Below the pieces are notes generated by a model that had not been told where the DNA came from, searched no databases, and worked only from the letters and a program-made list of their open reading frames with translations. The position numbers and the translations under genes are program-made. A stretch of 64,000 nt of DNA from Oopsacas minuta (lineage: Eukaryota > Porifera > Hexactinellida > Lyssacinosida > Leucopsacidae), in assembly GCA_024704765.1 (NCBI GenBank), contig JAKMXF010000316.1, positions 186,001-250,000 on the forward strand, written 5' to 3'. Positions 1 to 11,135 of the stretch are shown piece after piece; the stretch's first letter is position 1, and each line of letters begins with the position of its first letter.

Positions 1-728
1 TATTGTTTATTTACTAAATATTCAATTAGAACCCATAATGAAGGTCATTGTATGTAAGTCTTGAAATCTGTTGTACAAACAGGGCTAATGTTGTGGTTGC
101 ATGAGACATAAAATTTGTTGTTTGCTTTTCTACTCGATCTCGAGGTTTCCCAAAGCTTATCGTGACAAAAGGTGTTTCGTGATAGACTCAACCCGATGGA
201 TTTACGTACACAACGAGACTAAAATAATAGTGAATGATCAAAAGTTAATTAAGTCTGCTCCAAACTATGCTTAACGTTTGCTTAGATTAATAATTTATTT
301 ATGGGGAATGAAACCAAACGACCGAATGTCCGAGTAGAAATTATTGGACCACGTATGGTCTGGTGAGACGCCCATAGGGGAGGGTTAGCGTTCGCAAGTT
401 GTGCAGTCGAGCGAGCTCAATGGCTCATATCTTATATTTTGTCTCAAAAAGTTTCTTTACATACGAAAGGGCTACTCAATTATCAAATCTCATTGCTCAA
501 TAATTACACAGATCAACAAAGAAAATTCTATCTCTTGACTCAGATTGTTGGAGTGTTTTTAGGGTATATCAGGGTTGCTGTATCCGAAAATACTATTAGT
601 TTTGCTGAATTGGCTCTAGTTTTCTAGATATTTCACAACCTTAAATTTTAAGGTAATACTACAATTATTTTCGGTTTGTATGTTTATATTAACATTTACA
701 ACTATTTGTCCATAACATAGAACCTGTT
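1..728. other. No recognisable gene
   Basis: AT-rich sequence with only short ORFs. A 62-codon plus-strand ORF at 439-627 has no motif I recognise. The segment just upstream of 729 may be the 5' part of the degenerate repeat that follows, but I cannot show a boundary. Confidence 0.5.
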
Positions 729-2361
729 ATGGATTCAAAATGCATTAGATGTTGTTACCTCAATGATTCTGATGTCTTTTGCTATATTTGTGGTGAATAT
801 ATGGCAAAGGAACATCGTTGTAATATTAGAGATGTCACCAAAATAGCTTATCAGGCTTACTTTGGTATTAAATTAGACGAACAGGATAAGTCAGGGAGCC
901 CTTACAAAGTGTGCAAACATTGCACAGAAACCCTTCGCCTATGGACTCAAGGAAAAGCCAAATCCATGAAGTTGGTGACCAATGGTTTGGCGAGAGCCCA
1001 AGAACCATCACGATGACTGCTACTTCTGCATGGTTAAAATGTCTGGATGGAACCGGTAGAAAAAGAATTCGTGGCATTATCCTGACATACATCCTGCAAG
1101 ACGCCTAATTCCACACTGCAGCGAATTTCAGGTGCCTGTTTTTACGTCCTTACCTGATATTACGTTTACTGAGGCAATTGATGAATCGTCGGACAGCAAT
1201 AGCTGTAATGAGTTGTACCGATAAGTATAGCGGAGCCTTTCACACAGGGGCAGCTCAACGACTTAGTGAGAGACTTAGGCTTGTCAAAAGAAGCTTCAGA
1301 GATCCTGGCTTTCTGTCTCAGTGAACACCATGTTCTCCACAGTGAAGCTAAGATAACTTATTACTGACGCAGAGACGAAGAACTTCTTCGCTATTTCAGT
1401 GAAGAAGGCGGTTTGTGTTTTGTAATAACATCCCAGGTCTTCTCTCAGCAATGGGACTGTTCCAATACAATCCAAATGAGTGGCGTTTATTTATCGACAG
1501 CTCTAAACGGAGTCTAAAGTGCGTGTTGCTGCATAATGGTAACAAATTTGCCTATGTTCCGATCGGCCATTCAGTAATCTTGAAAGAGCACTATGCAACT
1601 GTAAAGATGGTCCTACAAAGCTGTGTTATGATGAACATAACTGGATCGCGTGTGTGGACTTGAAAATGGTCAATATCCTGTTAGGACAGCAAAGTAGTTA
1701 TACTAAATACCCATGCTTCTTTGTTTGTGGGACAGCAGAGCGGATGAGGTGCACTGGGAAAAGAAGAACCGGCCAGTTAGTCAAAAGATTGTCGTGGCGG
1801 AAAAGAACCACTACATACCAAGTTGGGACTGATGAAACAATTCGTAAAGGCATTGGACAAAGATGGTACCTGTTTCAACTACCTCTGCTCAGTATGTCGT
1901 GGTCTGAGTATCGAAAAACTTAAGGCAGGAATTTTTGATGGACCACTAATCAGAAAACTGATAAAGATGAAGAATTCGCCTCACACATGACTGGAGTTGA
2001 GGCTACCGCGTGGTATTCCTTTGTCGATGTTGTAAAGGGATTCTTAGGCAACACCAAAGTGGCTAACTACCAGAATCTGGTCGAAGGCATGCTCAAGAAC
2101 TTCCACAGTCTGGGAACCAGAATGAGAATAAAACTTCACTATCTCTATAGCCATTTAGAGAGATTCCCTGACAATCTTGATGATTTAAGCGAAAACAGGG
2201 CGAGCGATTCCACCAAGACATCAGGACTATGGTGGAACGGTACCAAGGAAGATGGGACACTCATATGCTGGCAGATTACTGCTGGAGCCATATGCGTGAT
2301 TGCCCCCAAGGACCTCACAAGAGGAATTCGTATAAGGGAACATTCGTTTATGATTGTTAAG
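729..2361 (+). pseudogene. Decayed copy of a multicopy uncharacterised ORF family seen in arthropod genomes
   Basis: Several frames read successively as one protein. The N-terminus has Cys-rich pairs (CIRC, CYIC) followed by KVCKHCTETLRLWTQG near 900-955. Next comes a CYFC-like stretch near 1017, then the blocks WRLFIDSSKRSLKCVLLHNG (1483-1542) and CVDLKMVNILLGQQ (1651-1692). The last blocks are AGIFDGP with WYSFVDVVKGFLGNTKVANY (about 1925-2069) and LHYLYSHLERFPDNL (about 2137-2181). From memory these match, in order, an uncharacterised protein that recurs in many copies in arthropod and some cnidarian genomes. Its function is unknown and I infer a mobile-element or virus-like origin from copy number only. 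Stops and frameshifts (about 1010, 1110, 1225, 1650, 1920, 2200) show that it is dead. Confidence 0.6.
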
Positions 2362-2703
2362 TATTCAGATCATATTATATCTCAAATTATCTGCTTATTA
2401 CGTAAGTTTAATTCTAGTTGTAATGTAACACATACATACTATATGAGATCAGTCAACTGATTCACGGATGCTGAAAAACATAATTTTACAATATCACGAA
2501 AAGTAGAGCCAATTGACCAGAACTAGTGCCATTTTTGAACTCAGTGACCCCGATATACTCTAGAAATAGTCTCAACATATCAGCCAAGAAAATGTTGTTG
2601 GCCAGGTTATTATTTATATTGTAGTCATCACTTGAATTTCCTAACTTCTATTTTTATCAGACAACAATTGCTTCTAATATTCATTATTGGTAATATTCGG
2701 GTA

Positions 2704-3193
2704 CAGTGTAACATCTATAAGTGGGGAGCATGGGACGGCCGAAATTGGAATTTCCCCCCATTCCCCGGTTATAATTAGTATTATGAAGTACGCATTATTG
2801 CTAATTGCTTCGTCTATTTGCGGTATAAATTAATGAATGTGAATATTATACCCCTGGGATGAGTGTGGATACTTAAAATCAACCATTGGGTATGAAGCAG
2901 AGAAAATATAAACAATATTTTTCACCATCCTGATTCCCCCTTAGATTGTTCGAATAAAATTGTGTAGTTTACTACATATAAAGATAAATTTAGGGGAAAA
3001 TGATGTTTAGCCCCCCCCCAAATATTGAGGTCATTTTGTATGGATGAGATAACTTCTGAAACTCTAGGTCCCCATTCCCCTCTTCCCCGTTTATAGAGGT
3101 CCATTTTTATGGAAATGAACAAAGAAGGTCCAAAGTTCCCCGACTTATAGAGGTCCACCATTTACAAAGACCCCACTTATAGAGGTTGCACTG
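2704..3193. mobile_element. pogo/Tigger-type MITE
   Basis: The left end (CAGTGTAACATCTATAAGTG, after a TA) and the right end (CACTTATAGAGGTTGCACTG) form imperfect terminal inverted repeats about 25-30 bp long. The right flank reads TT instead of TA. Subterminal repeats of the type 'cccca...tatagaggtcca' are scattered inside. There is no coding capacity. The 79-codon minus ORF inside is a by-product of the repeats. Confidence 0.6.
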
Positions 3194-3412
3194 TTTTAGG
3201 CTTTACTTCATATGACAGTTATTATTTATATCCTAAATCTCAATTATTCAAAAATTCTCTAGATAACATTCCTTTTAACCAAAAATATGTGAAACTCACT
3301 TTTGGCAAATGATTTTTATAGTAGTGAAAGTTCTTGTTCTAGACAAGCTTCTACATTCGAGAACATTGGATACAAAGTGGCCATAATAAAGAATCTCTCA
3401 CACAGTAGGTAA

Positions 3413-3599
3413 AGTATATAATGGATATAGTGATATAGCTGGGGGGCATAAATATTACGGCCTAATTATCTCTATAACATCACTATATCCCATAAATTTT
3501 ATACGGCGTATATGTAGATGGGGAAGAATACTAAGGGATAATAATATCACTCTATCCAATATATCACTATATCCATGATCACTATATCCATTATATACT
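3413..3599. mobile_element. Short palindromic MITE
   Basis: The ends are inverted copies of each other: AGTATATAATGGATATAGTG on the left and CACTATATCCATTATATACT on the right. Extra partial copies of ATCACTATATCC lie just inside the right end. The 187-bp unit could fold into a long hairpin. I cannot assign a superfamily. Confidence 0.55.
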
Positions 3600-4393
3600 A
3601 TACAAGTATTTATCTGATTTTTTCTCATTATTGCTTAAGGGTGTCCCGTTTGAGGAGGTGCCCCGATTGTCGAATGACTACTGTACTTGTTTTCTGATAA
3701 TAATTATTGCATTAATTTTTTAAAGCCTTCTAAGATAACATTTGATTATGGCAGAATCATCTAAGCGAGGTTTCAGTTTACCACCTGAAAGCAAGTCAAA
3801 GAAAACCTGTTCTGAAATTGATATATGTGGGCATGTATACAATTCTGATGATGATTATGATGATATTTCTGACGAAGATCTAAGTGGTTCCTGTAGCTCA
3901 ACTTCAGTTGACTTAACTGATGAAGAAACTGTAACCTCCGAAGGTTCTTCTATTTCAATGATGGATGATGGCCCATGCGATTATGTGTCTAAAGACTGCA
4001 CTAAATGGTGGAATGAACCCCCTTCTGATTTTCACCAAGACGAATACTTTTCGAAAGATTTTCAGCCTCAGCTTGTGGGCCCTAGTATGGAGAGTGATAC
4101 TTGTGGAGGTAATTTTACAAAAACTAGTTTCCTCCGGTTGCTCAGCTCGGTCGCTTCGGTATATGAGTGACTAATGTGAATCATGTCTCTTCGCTGCATG
4201 ATTCATATTCGGACTCAACATGCTCGATTACCCTGCGTACCCGTCGAAAGTGTGATTATATGCTTATATACAACAATAAATATTCATCATTTCGTGCTGA
4301 AAATCTCATATTCGGAAGTAGCATGCTTGATCCCTCTATTTACAACTTTTTTGTTAATGTATGATCAGTTCTTGTAGATTGTAAAAAGAACGT

Positions 4394-4532
4394 ATAGTAA
4401 GACTCTCGTAATTACGAACACTAGCGGATTCTAAAATGTATTCGTATTATCCGAATGAATTTGTAACTTGTGATCTTGGGGATGAAGAAAGTTTTCGTCT
4501 TATCCGTGTTCATACTAACGAGAGTCTACTGT
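4394..4532. mobile_element. Short MITE
   Basis: The left end AGTAAGACTCTCGTAATTACGAACAC is mirrored by the right end, whose reverse complement runs AGTAGACTCTCG...GAACAC. The unit is about 139 bp with no coding content. The subterminal 'TTCG-TATTATCCG' repeats resemble pogo-family MITEs. Confidence 0.45.
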
Positions 4533-6851
4533 GAACACACATATATTGAGATTTAATATTATAGAATCATGTCTACTTTAATTGCCTTTTCATTGTATAA
4601 ACCCTATGGTCCCCATGAAACAATTTACATAGGAATTGTTATATATAGTGTTCGCTTATTATGAAGTATCTATACTAGTATGTAATAATTATGGGCACAA
4701 ATTTGGCTCTTTGAATGTTCAGAATACAAGTACCGTAGTCCACATAAATAATACTTGTTTATCATCCCAGACCGGCCCAATTTTTCTCGTCCGTTCGAAT
4801 AATATATTAGTATTTTATATCTACTATATATGTATTTTGGATGACCTTATGAGTCTTGTTTTTCAGATTACATATCCCATGCACGTATATGTTATGTGTT
4901 TCTGGTTTGAGAACCCAATATTAGCAATACATATAGATGGATACATATACCATACGCTAATCTATTGTAAAAATATGTGGATTCCTTGTAGGTAAATTAA
5001 TATACAATATTAACATGATGCTGTCCGCCTTCCCAATTTTGTTTTGAAGTTAAAACTACTACATACAAATGCACGATGTGTAATAACCCGATTAATAGAA
5101 ATTTTGATCCGATTATCCGAAAATATTTTGTACTAGTTTCTATAGGCACGATTTCGTTCCTGAAAAATGACCCAAATATGCGGCTGACCCGAATAACTGG
5201 TGGGTGTATTGAGCGGAGTCAACTGTATAGATAATCCTATGTCTATCATAATATGATCTCGAATAATGTCCTCAAATAGGCTTATTAACATAACAATTTC
5301 GGAAATATTTTTTCTTGATACTAGAGAATGAGTAAGCATATTTGCGTTTTTGAGGAACACATATTTCTCTTTTCGGTGGGCATACATATCGTATGGAATT
5401 TACATGCTATGTTCTCGTGATGGGAGTAAGGTATTAGCGATTTTGTGACTTTTTATCGTCATCATGACGTAAATGACTCGAGAATGTGTTAGCATATTCG
5501 TGGTTGGTAAGGACCATGTATTAATGTCCTCGAGAGGCATATGCTACAGAATTTTCATGCTTTATTCCCAGGAAATTGAATGTTAGGATCGATTTAGTAA
5601 AATTTTATTCTTTTCGTCAAATAATGATGATGAAATCACTAGACAAAGAGTTAGCATATATTTGTATCTAAATTTACATATTTTATTATAATTTCAAGTG
5701 TTTACTCTTATAGGGCAATGTTATAAGCAAAAGGGTGTGTTTGTCGGACATTAATTTTCGTAGCTAGGTGTGAAAATTCACCGTATTTCCTTCAGAATTA
5801 TATATTTTGCTCCACAATCTGAACTTGTTGTAAGGTGTCGATTATTTACTTACATGTCAAATGTCTACCTTTGTTCTTCAATCACTTAGACCAGTATACA
5901 AACTTATATACTATAATATATTTATACAGTTGAACCTCCAGAAGTGGGTAGTGGTGTCTTTGGGCTCAGCAAAATGCCTATTGGTTTTTCCCCGTACAAA
6001 GCACCTTTATGAGTTGGCCCCCACTTTGGTATACTTTGTATAGAAAAATGATGAAGATGCATAGAAAGCTACCAAACTTTAAGGCCATTCACCCCCTAAA
6101 TGTATAATTTTGAAAACGACTCATAAATTGGTAGAAAAGTCTTATCTTGGTTTCAACTTCCACATCTGTTAAATAAAGCTTAAAATTTCTGATAAATTTC
6201 ACATTTTCACCCTAAAGAGGCATATAATTTCTCTAAATAATTTGGATTAGTAACAGAAAATGTCCGAACTTTGTCAGTTTTGGCCAATTTTACATCTCTT
6301 TGTTTGAATAATCTTCTCTCAGCGTTTCTATATGAAAATAGTGATTTGATATCTATATACCACAAAAAGAGGTACATTAGTGTGATTGTACCCGAGGCTG
6401 ATTATTGACAGAGCATAAATTCGGTTTGTGGAGCGAAATCTCAAATTCTCACCGAAATATGGTTAATTTTCACACCAATTGCAAAAATTTTGTCCGAAAA
6501 CACATTTTTCGCTGTTAACTTTACCCTAGAAGAGTAAACAGCATGAAATATCAATAGAATATGTAAATATAAGACACAAATATATCTGTCACCCCAAATT
6601 AGAAACATTCTGGGTCTTCTCGAATTATTATGTCATGAAGACTTTCAATAATTAGCTTAAGTTACAAAATCGCTAATAGCTTCCACCTTCCACCAAAAAT
6701 GGCATGAAATTTCTATAGAATATGCCCAACGAAGAGACAAACATCTGCCACAATTTATCCAGATGTGCTTACTTATTATAATTATTATATAGAAAAGCCT
6801 ATTTGAGTGCTTTATACGAAATATATTTAGATAGGTCACGAATCGTGCATA
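4533..6851. other. Intronic AT-rich DNA without recognised genes
   Basis: Only scattered short ORFs. A fragment near 5935 (CAGTTGAACCTCCAGAAGTG) looks like one end of a pogo-type MITE. A block near 5090-5230 (ATTATCCG repeats, ending GTCAACTGTATA) resembles another broken MITE. No complete element could be bounded. Confidence 0.45.
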
Positions 6852-7750
6852 CGGGGTCCATTTGAAAAGTAAGTTTCCATAGTTCAGCCTAAGAGCTGCG
6901 TTACAGTTTTAACCCTCGTATTCCCTAACTATTAGTTTAACTTGTAATCTAACCATTTCATTTATTAGCTAACAATTATTCACTCCAAAATTATTTTCTC
7001 TGATCTTGTCATTATGGATAAGTTGTCCACACAGGCTTCATTCACGAGTAGGGACATAAGAACAGTCATCAATTTTTTGTTCAATTATATAAATCACCCA
7101 TAGAAACCCACCAAAATCTGAGTGAGGCATTAGGAGATATCGCTCCATCAATACTAACTGTGCGAAAGTGGGGTCGTTATCATCAGAGAAGGAAGAGAGG
7201 ATATGGAAGATCAACCTCGATCAGGACGTCCGGAAACAGCCTCTACTGAGGAGAATGTCAACTGTGTGGTGGAATTACTATTATCTTTGGGTTTTGAGAG
7301 AGAAACACGCCCTGCAATTAGTAAAAAAGGCCAGGACTGTTAGAAAAAGGTGTGATATTCCATCATGAATGCCCCAGCCCTCCACCAAAAAGGAAATTGT
7401 CCAAACATTGGAAAGATGCGATTGGGAAATTCCTTTCCACCCTCCTTATTCCCCAGATTTGGCACCGTGCGACTTTTCATCTTTTCCCATGGATGAAGGA
7501 ATCGTTACGAGGAATTTGGTTCGAGACGAAGAGGAGATTATTGGAGCGATGAGAGACTCGACAAGGCGCCTGGACAAAGACGGCGTACAGAGGGGATAGA
7601 AGCTCTGGTACACAGATGAGAAAAGTGTATTGAACTTAGGCCGATTATGTGTATAATAAAGCATAGAAGTAGATAGTGTATTATTTTTAGATTAATTCTT
7701 CCGTTAACTTCCCGAGATATAAATTAGGGAAACTTTTCGAATGGACTTCG
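6852..7750 (+). mobile_element. Internally deleted mariner element
   Basis: A TA dinucleotide flanks both ends (6850-6851 and 7751-7752). The left TIR CGGGGTCCATTTGAAAAGT is matched by the reverse complement of the right end, CGAAGTCCATTCGAAAAGT. The interior keeps the mariner N-terminal helix-turn-helix segment (about 7100-7315; LTVRKWGR, then DQPRSGRPETASTEENV in the next frame). It then jumps to the C-terminal catalytic segment with HPPYSPDLAPCDF (7438-7476). The middle of the catalytic domain, including the first Asp, is missing, so only 0.9 kb of an expected ~1.3 kb remains. Frameshifts add to the decay. Confidence 0.8.
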
Positions 7751-9407
7751 TATATAAAATGCGGCAGCAAGTGCGATTGTTGTTTACTTACTGTCGCCGT
7801 TACGCACGTTCTGTCGCGAAGCGACTAGGCAAATGTAGCGCACTAGTATACTTGAATATTATTCTAATAGTATTGCTGCATTGAACAATTTCTACTCATT
7901 GTAACTCCTTAGACGTTGACTGTCGGCACATATGTGATTTAATTTCTTAATTTTAGATTTTTTCAAGTTGTTCATCACACATGAATCATGCTCATACATT
8001 TTATCTCAGACGAACAACAAATTGGAATCATATTTGCCATTGAATCAAGTTCCTAATCCACAGAAAAAGTACTTATACGCTATCACACTAGAAGAATTAT
8101 ATACCTTTCTTGGTATGATGATTTTATTTGGCGTCTTTCGTTCTTCTAAGGAAAAGATTTCCAATCTGTATTCCGATGATCCAAATGATTGTGGACCAAT
8201 TATCAAATGTTCGATGCCACGTGATAGGTTTAAGGTTATTTTGCGTTTTTTGCGCTTTGATGATCTTTCTACAAGATTGGAAAGAACCTTTCAAGATAAA
8301 CTAGCACCGATTCGTTTTGTATTTGATTCTATAAACACTACTCTTTCCGAAACTTACACTCTGGGTAAGTGGTTAACCGTGGATGAGCACATGACAGGTT
8401 ATCGTGGGAGATGCCCTATAATGCAATTTATGTCAGTCAAGCCTGACAAGTACGGCATTAAGATATTTATTCTTGCTGATGCTAAAACGTATTTTCCTTG
8501 TGCGATGGAGGTATACACAGGAAGCAAGTCTTATATTGCTAATAAGCCAAATTATATTGTTCTTAGGTTGTGCTCGAGCTTAGTCCTGGACATTTTGTAG
8601 CAGGCGATAATTTCTTTACTTCAAAAATGTTATCGGATCAATTTCTTACCAAATATAAAACATATTACATGGAGATGTTGCGGAGGGATCGAAGAGAAAT
8701 TCCAAAAGAAATGAAAGATACCAAGGGAGTATCAATACATTCTTCCAGATTGTATACACACAATAAGGATATAGTACATTAATTTCTTTCATGGCTAAAA
8801 AGATTAAGAACGTTCTTATTTTATCAAATATACACCGCAATGAGCAGATTCCTAATATCAATAACCCTAAATGTAACCCTCAGCTATTTTGGGCTACAAT
8901 AAGTTTAAATGTGGCGTCGATAAGAACAACCAAATGATTAAAGAATTTAGATCTCATCGAATCATCCGTAAATGGCCTTGTGTATTGTTTTTTGATTTAA
9001 TTGGCGAAGTTGCTTTGTCATCATGGATTTTGTGCTGCCTGAAGCACCCGAATGAAGACATTGTACAAAAGAAGGATAGACGACAGTTCTTATATTTACT
9101 TGGAAGTGTTCTAGTACTTCCATCCATAATCAGTCTTCAGTCATCAACTTCATTTCAATACTACCATAAGCATTTAAAGACCCAAATCCAATCTATTACT
9201 CAATCCTCTACTTTACCAGTTGAATATCAAGTTTCAAGTATTGTTCCTTCGAGAAGAGGTCGTTGTTACATGTGCGAAAGGGGAAGAGACATGAAACGAC
9301 GTTCCGTATGTTCGAATTGTCAGAAACACATATGTGAAGTACAGTCCAAAATTCTCAAATTTTGCGAAATATGCCAAGAGGATATATCATTTTTTGGTCC
9401 ATCTTAA

Positions 9408-9755
9408 TTCATTTGCTGCAGTTTCGTCCAATTATATAATTATCAGGCTATACTAATCTATTTAGCTTATATTTACCCTGAGTTAGATTATTATCATGTT
9501 ATTTCACATCGGATAAACGTGTAGAACATTATTGACAACTGATACACTTAACAATTTTTTCCCTCTTCTATATCATTTACTTTTTATACATGTTTACCAA
9601 TTTTGTGAGCAATTAAATCTTTTTTATATTTTACTAGTTTCGCGTCGAAGCGCATTTGGCCTATAACATATACGTAAAACTATCCTGGGGTAATCGAGTA
9701 TGCTGATTCTGAGCATCTTAGTATCGAGAGTATGCGATTAATATACTGTTTGTGA
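9408..9755. other. Intergenic, one Helitron-like end fragment
   Basis: At 9637-9725 the sequence ACTAGTTTCGCGTCGAAGCG is followed by CTATCCTGGGGTAATCGAGT and ATGCTGATTCTGAGC. This second part matches the tandem-repeat family at 20 kb and 44 kb, which links that family to the ACTAGT/CGAAGCG ends. Nothing else is recognised. Confidence 0.4.
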
Positions 9756-9756
9756 G

Positions 9757-10092
9757 TATTGTTGAACCTCGCCTACAAAATATTCCCCGCTTAGCATCTG
9801 TTGTAAAAATTGGTAGAAAGAGGTACTTAGCTGTATTTTAATGTATTTATACTATCCGCAATGGCTTCTAAGCCATTCCAATACCACTTTTCACATTATT
9901 TCTATCAAATCGTGGGGTTTGTACAAATCAGAATAATTTCAACTTATAAAAGTGCAAAGTGAACTTCAAATATTGCACTACAAGATGGTGTGAAATGATT
10001 TGGGTCCATCACTAACTTCCAAAATCGAAAAATAGAGCTTAATGTTCCATTTCAACTATAAAAAATTCCCTGCTTAGCGAGGTTCCACTGTA
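9757..10092. mobile_element. pogo/Tigger-type MITE
   Basis: The left end TGTTGAACCTCGCCTACAAAATATTCCCCG is mirrored by the right end ATTCCCTGCTTAGCGAGGTT followed by CCACTGTATA. The right end carries the canonical pogo-family TACAGTGGAACCTCG terminus and the left end has lost its CAG. There is no coding capacity. It belongs to the same broad family as the autonomous Tigger at 13065-15239. Confidence 0.55.
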
Positions 10093-10171
10093 TAATTTAG
10101 CCGAATTTCAAAATATTGCCACATCTGTCGAGATACCTGAAGCGATCTCAACCAAATTTTGTGTGTCACAC

Positions 10172-11135
10172 AAATGTTGGTCCACCATTTCAAATAAGGA
10201 GTATTTAAGAGAAATTTTTATTTTTACAAACGATGTGTGATTTTTCAACACCTCTTCCATACGAATCAATACAATAAATTTGGATTTTTTTCATTGGCCA
10301 ATTAAATTCTACCTATACGTAATGGTATAGAATTGGTAATGTTACACCAACTGATTGCGTAACTTAGTTCTGCACACCGTTTACTCATCGCCATTGCATA
10401 CATACCATTTCCACTTTTAATATGTATTCAATGGAATTGGAGTCTTTTGAATTCGAATGGCATGTCTACTGGAAGGAGTGGAATTCTTAGGATGAATATA
10501 TCTTCTCCAAATCCCGTCCAGTTAGTCAAGTACATGAGGCAGGATGGATTTGATTGCAAGGCGAGTTGCAATACATAGTTTGGGTAAATCTAAGTCTTAA
10601 CAGTATGATTGTCGCTCCAACTGAATCAGTTGTGTGGTGGCAGTCCTGGTGGTTGTAATGAGTTAAGAAACTCAGTTGATATAGAACTGCAGTATCCGGC
10701 TCAACAACTGTATCAATGGATCTGTATATTATTTAGTACCAGCTAGTTTTTTGAGTAAAATATAATTTGATCGCTTCCACTTTATCATTCCTTGGGACCA
10801 GGATGGCCCTTTACAAACCCACTGGAATTTACAATTTAATTTGGTATTCAATAAGTTCCTAACCCAATCTACTAACATACAATTAATCACCAATTCTGCC
10901 AAATTACGCATAAATAGGATAGTTTGAACACTGAACTCATTAAAAGTCGTTTGTGCAAATCTATGGAATGATTTCTGACATACGCATTCTTAAAGTTATG
11001 CAGCTTTAAGTACAGTGAAAATAAGTGTTGGTCCACCACTTCAAATACGAAGTATTTAAGAGATATAAGTATTTTAAGAGAACAATGTAAATTTTCACCA
11101 CCACTTCCACACAATTCATTGGCCAATTAGTTCTT
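10172..11135. repeat. Pair of direct repeats (10172-10305 and 11022-11135)
   Basis: Both copies begin with TGTTGGTCCACCA and TTCAAATA followed by GTATTTAAGAGA, and both end near CATTGGCCAATTA. They are similar but diverged and about 850 bp apart on the same strand. The DNA between them has no recognised gene. They could be a dispersed non-autonomous element or an old local duplication. Confidence 0.5.

Larger units (their letters stand above)
4123..7847. mobile_element. Candidate insertion with inverted GC-rich ends bounded by ACTAGT
   Basis: The left end starts ACTAGTTTCCTCCGGTTG and continues to GTCGCTTCGG. The reverse complement of the right end reads ACTAGTGCGCTACATTTG and continues to GTCGCTTCGCG. 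The shared AGTCGCTTCG block and the shared ACTAGT suggest one element, or a pair of related ends, inside the piggyBac intron. A related end (CTAGTTTCGCGTCGAAGCG) sits at 9638. CTAGT-type ends with small GC-rich palindromes are reminiscent of Helitron-like elements. No Rep/helicase coding is present. Confidence 0.35.
4109..7956 (+). other. Intron of the piggyBac transposase gene, packed with insertions
   Basis: The donor reads GAG|GTAATT at 4108/4109 and the acceptor reads TTCTTAATTTTAG|AT at 7956/7957. Joining them gives phase 1 and restores the piggyBac reading frame (G+AT = Asp, then FFKLF). This is strong internal evidence for splicing. The intron contains an internally deleted mariner, a small MITE and a candidate larger element with ACTAGT ends. 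A 119-codon ORF at 4636-4995 lies in the intron and looks non-coding. Confidence 0.7.
3748..9407 (+). pseudogene. piggyBac (DDE_Tnp_1_7) transposase gene with intron, decayed
   Basis: Exon 1 (3748-4108) encodes an acidic Ser/Asp/Glu-rich N-terminus ending ESDTCG. Exon 2 (7957 onward) resumes in frame as DFFKLFITHESC, the usual start of the piggyBac core. Core motifs in order are EELYTFLGMMILFGV, a first catalytic Asp in LTVDEHMTGYRGRC, KPDKYGIKIF, a second Asp in FVAGDNFFTS (about 8602) and GVDKNNQM (about 8909), whose Asp should be the third acidic residue. A Cys-rich C-terminal tail (CYMC, CSNC, CEIC; 9268-9380) follows. Frameshifts near 8565 and stops near 8780 and 8880 inactivate it. The two halves are about 3.85 kb apart because of the intron described separately. 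Flanking TTAA sites with matching ends were not established. Confidence 0.85.

Noticed and set aside
3635-3638. TTAA as the piggyBac target site at the left end
   Set aside because: No matching TTAA with an inverted terminus was found after 9407, and TTAA is common in AT-rich DNA.
4636-4995. 119-codon plus ORF with hydrophobic stretches as a membrane protein
   Set aside because: It lies inside the piggyBac intron. The hydrophobicity is what AT-rich codons produce and no homology is recognised.
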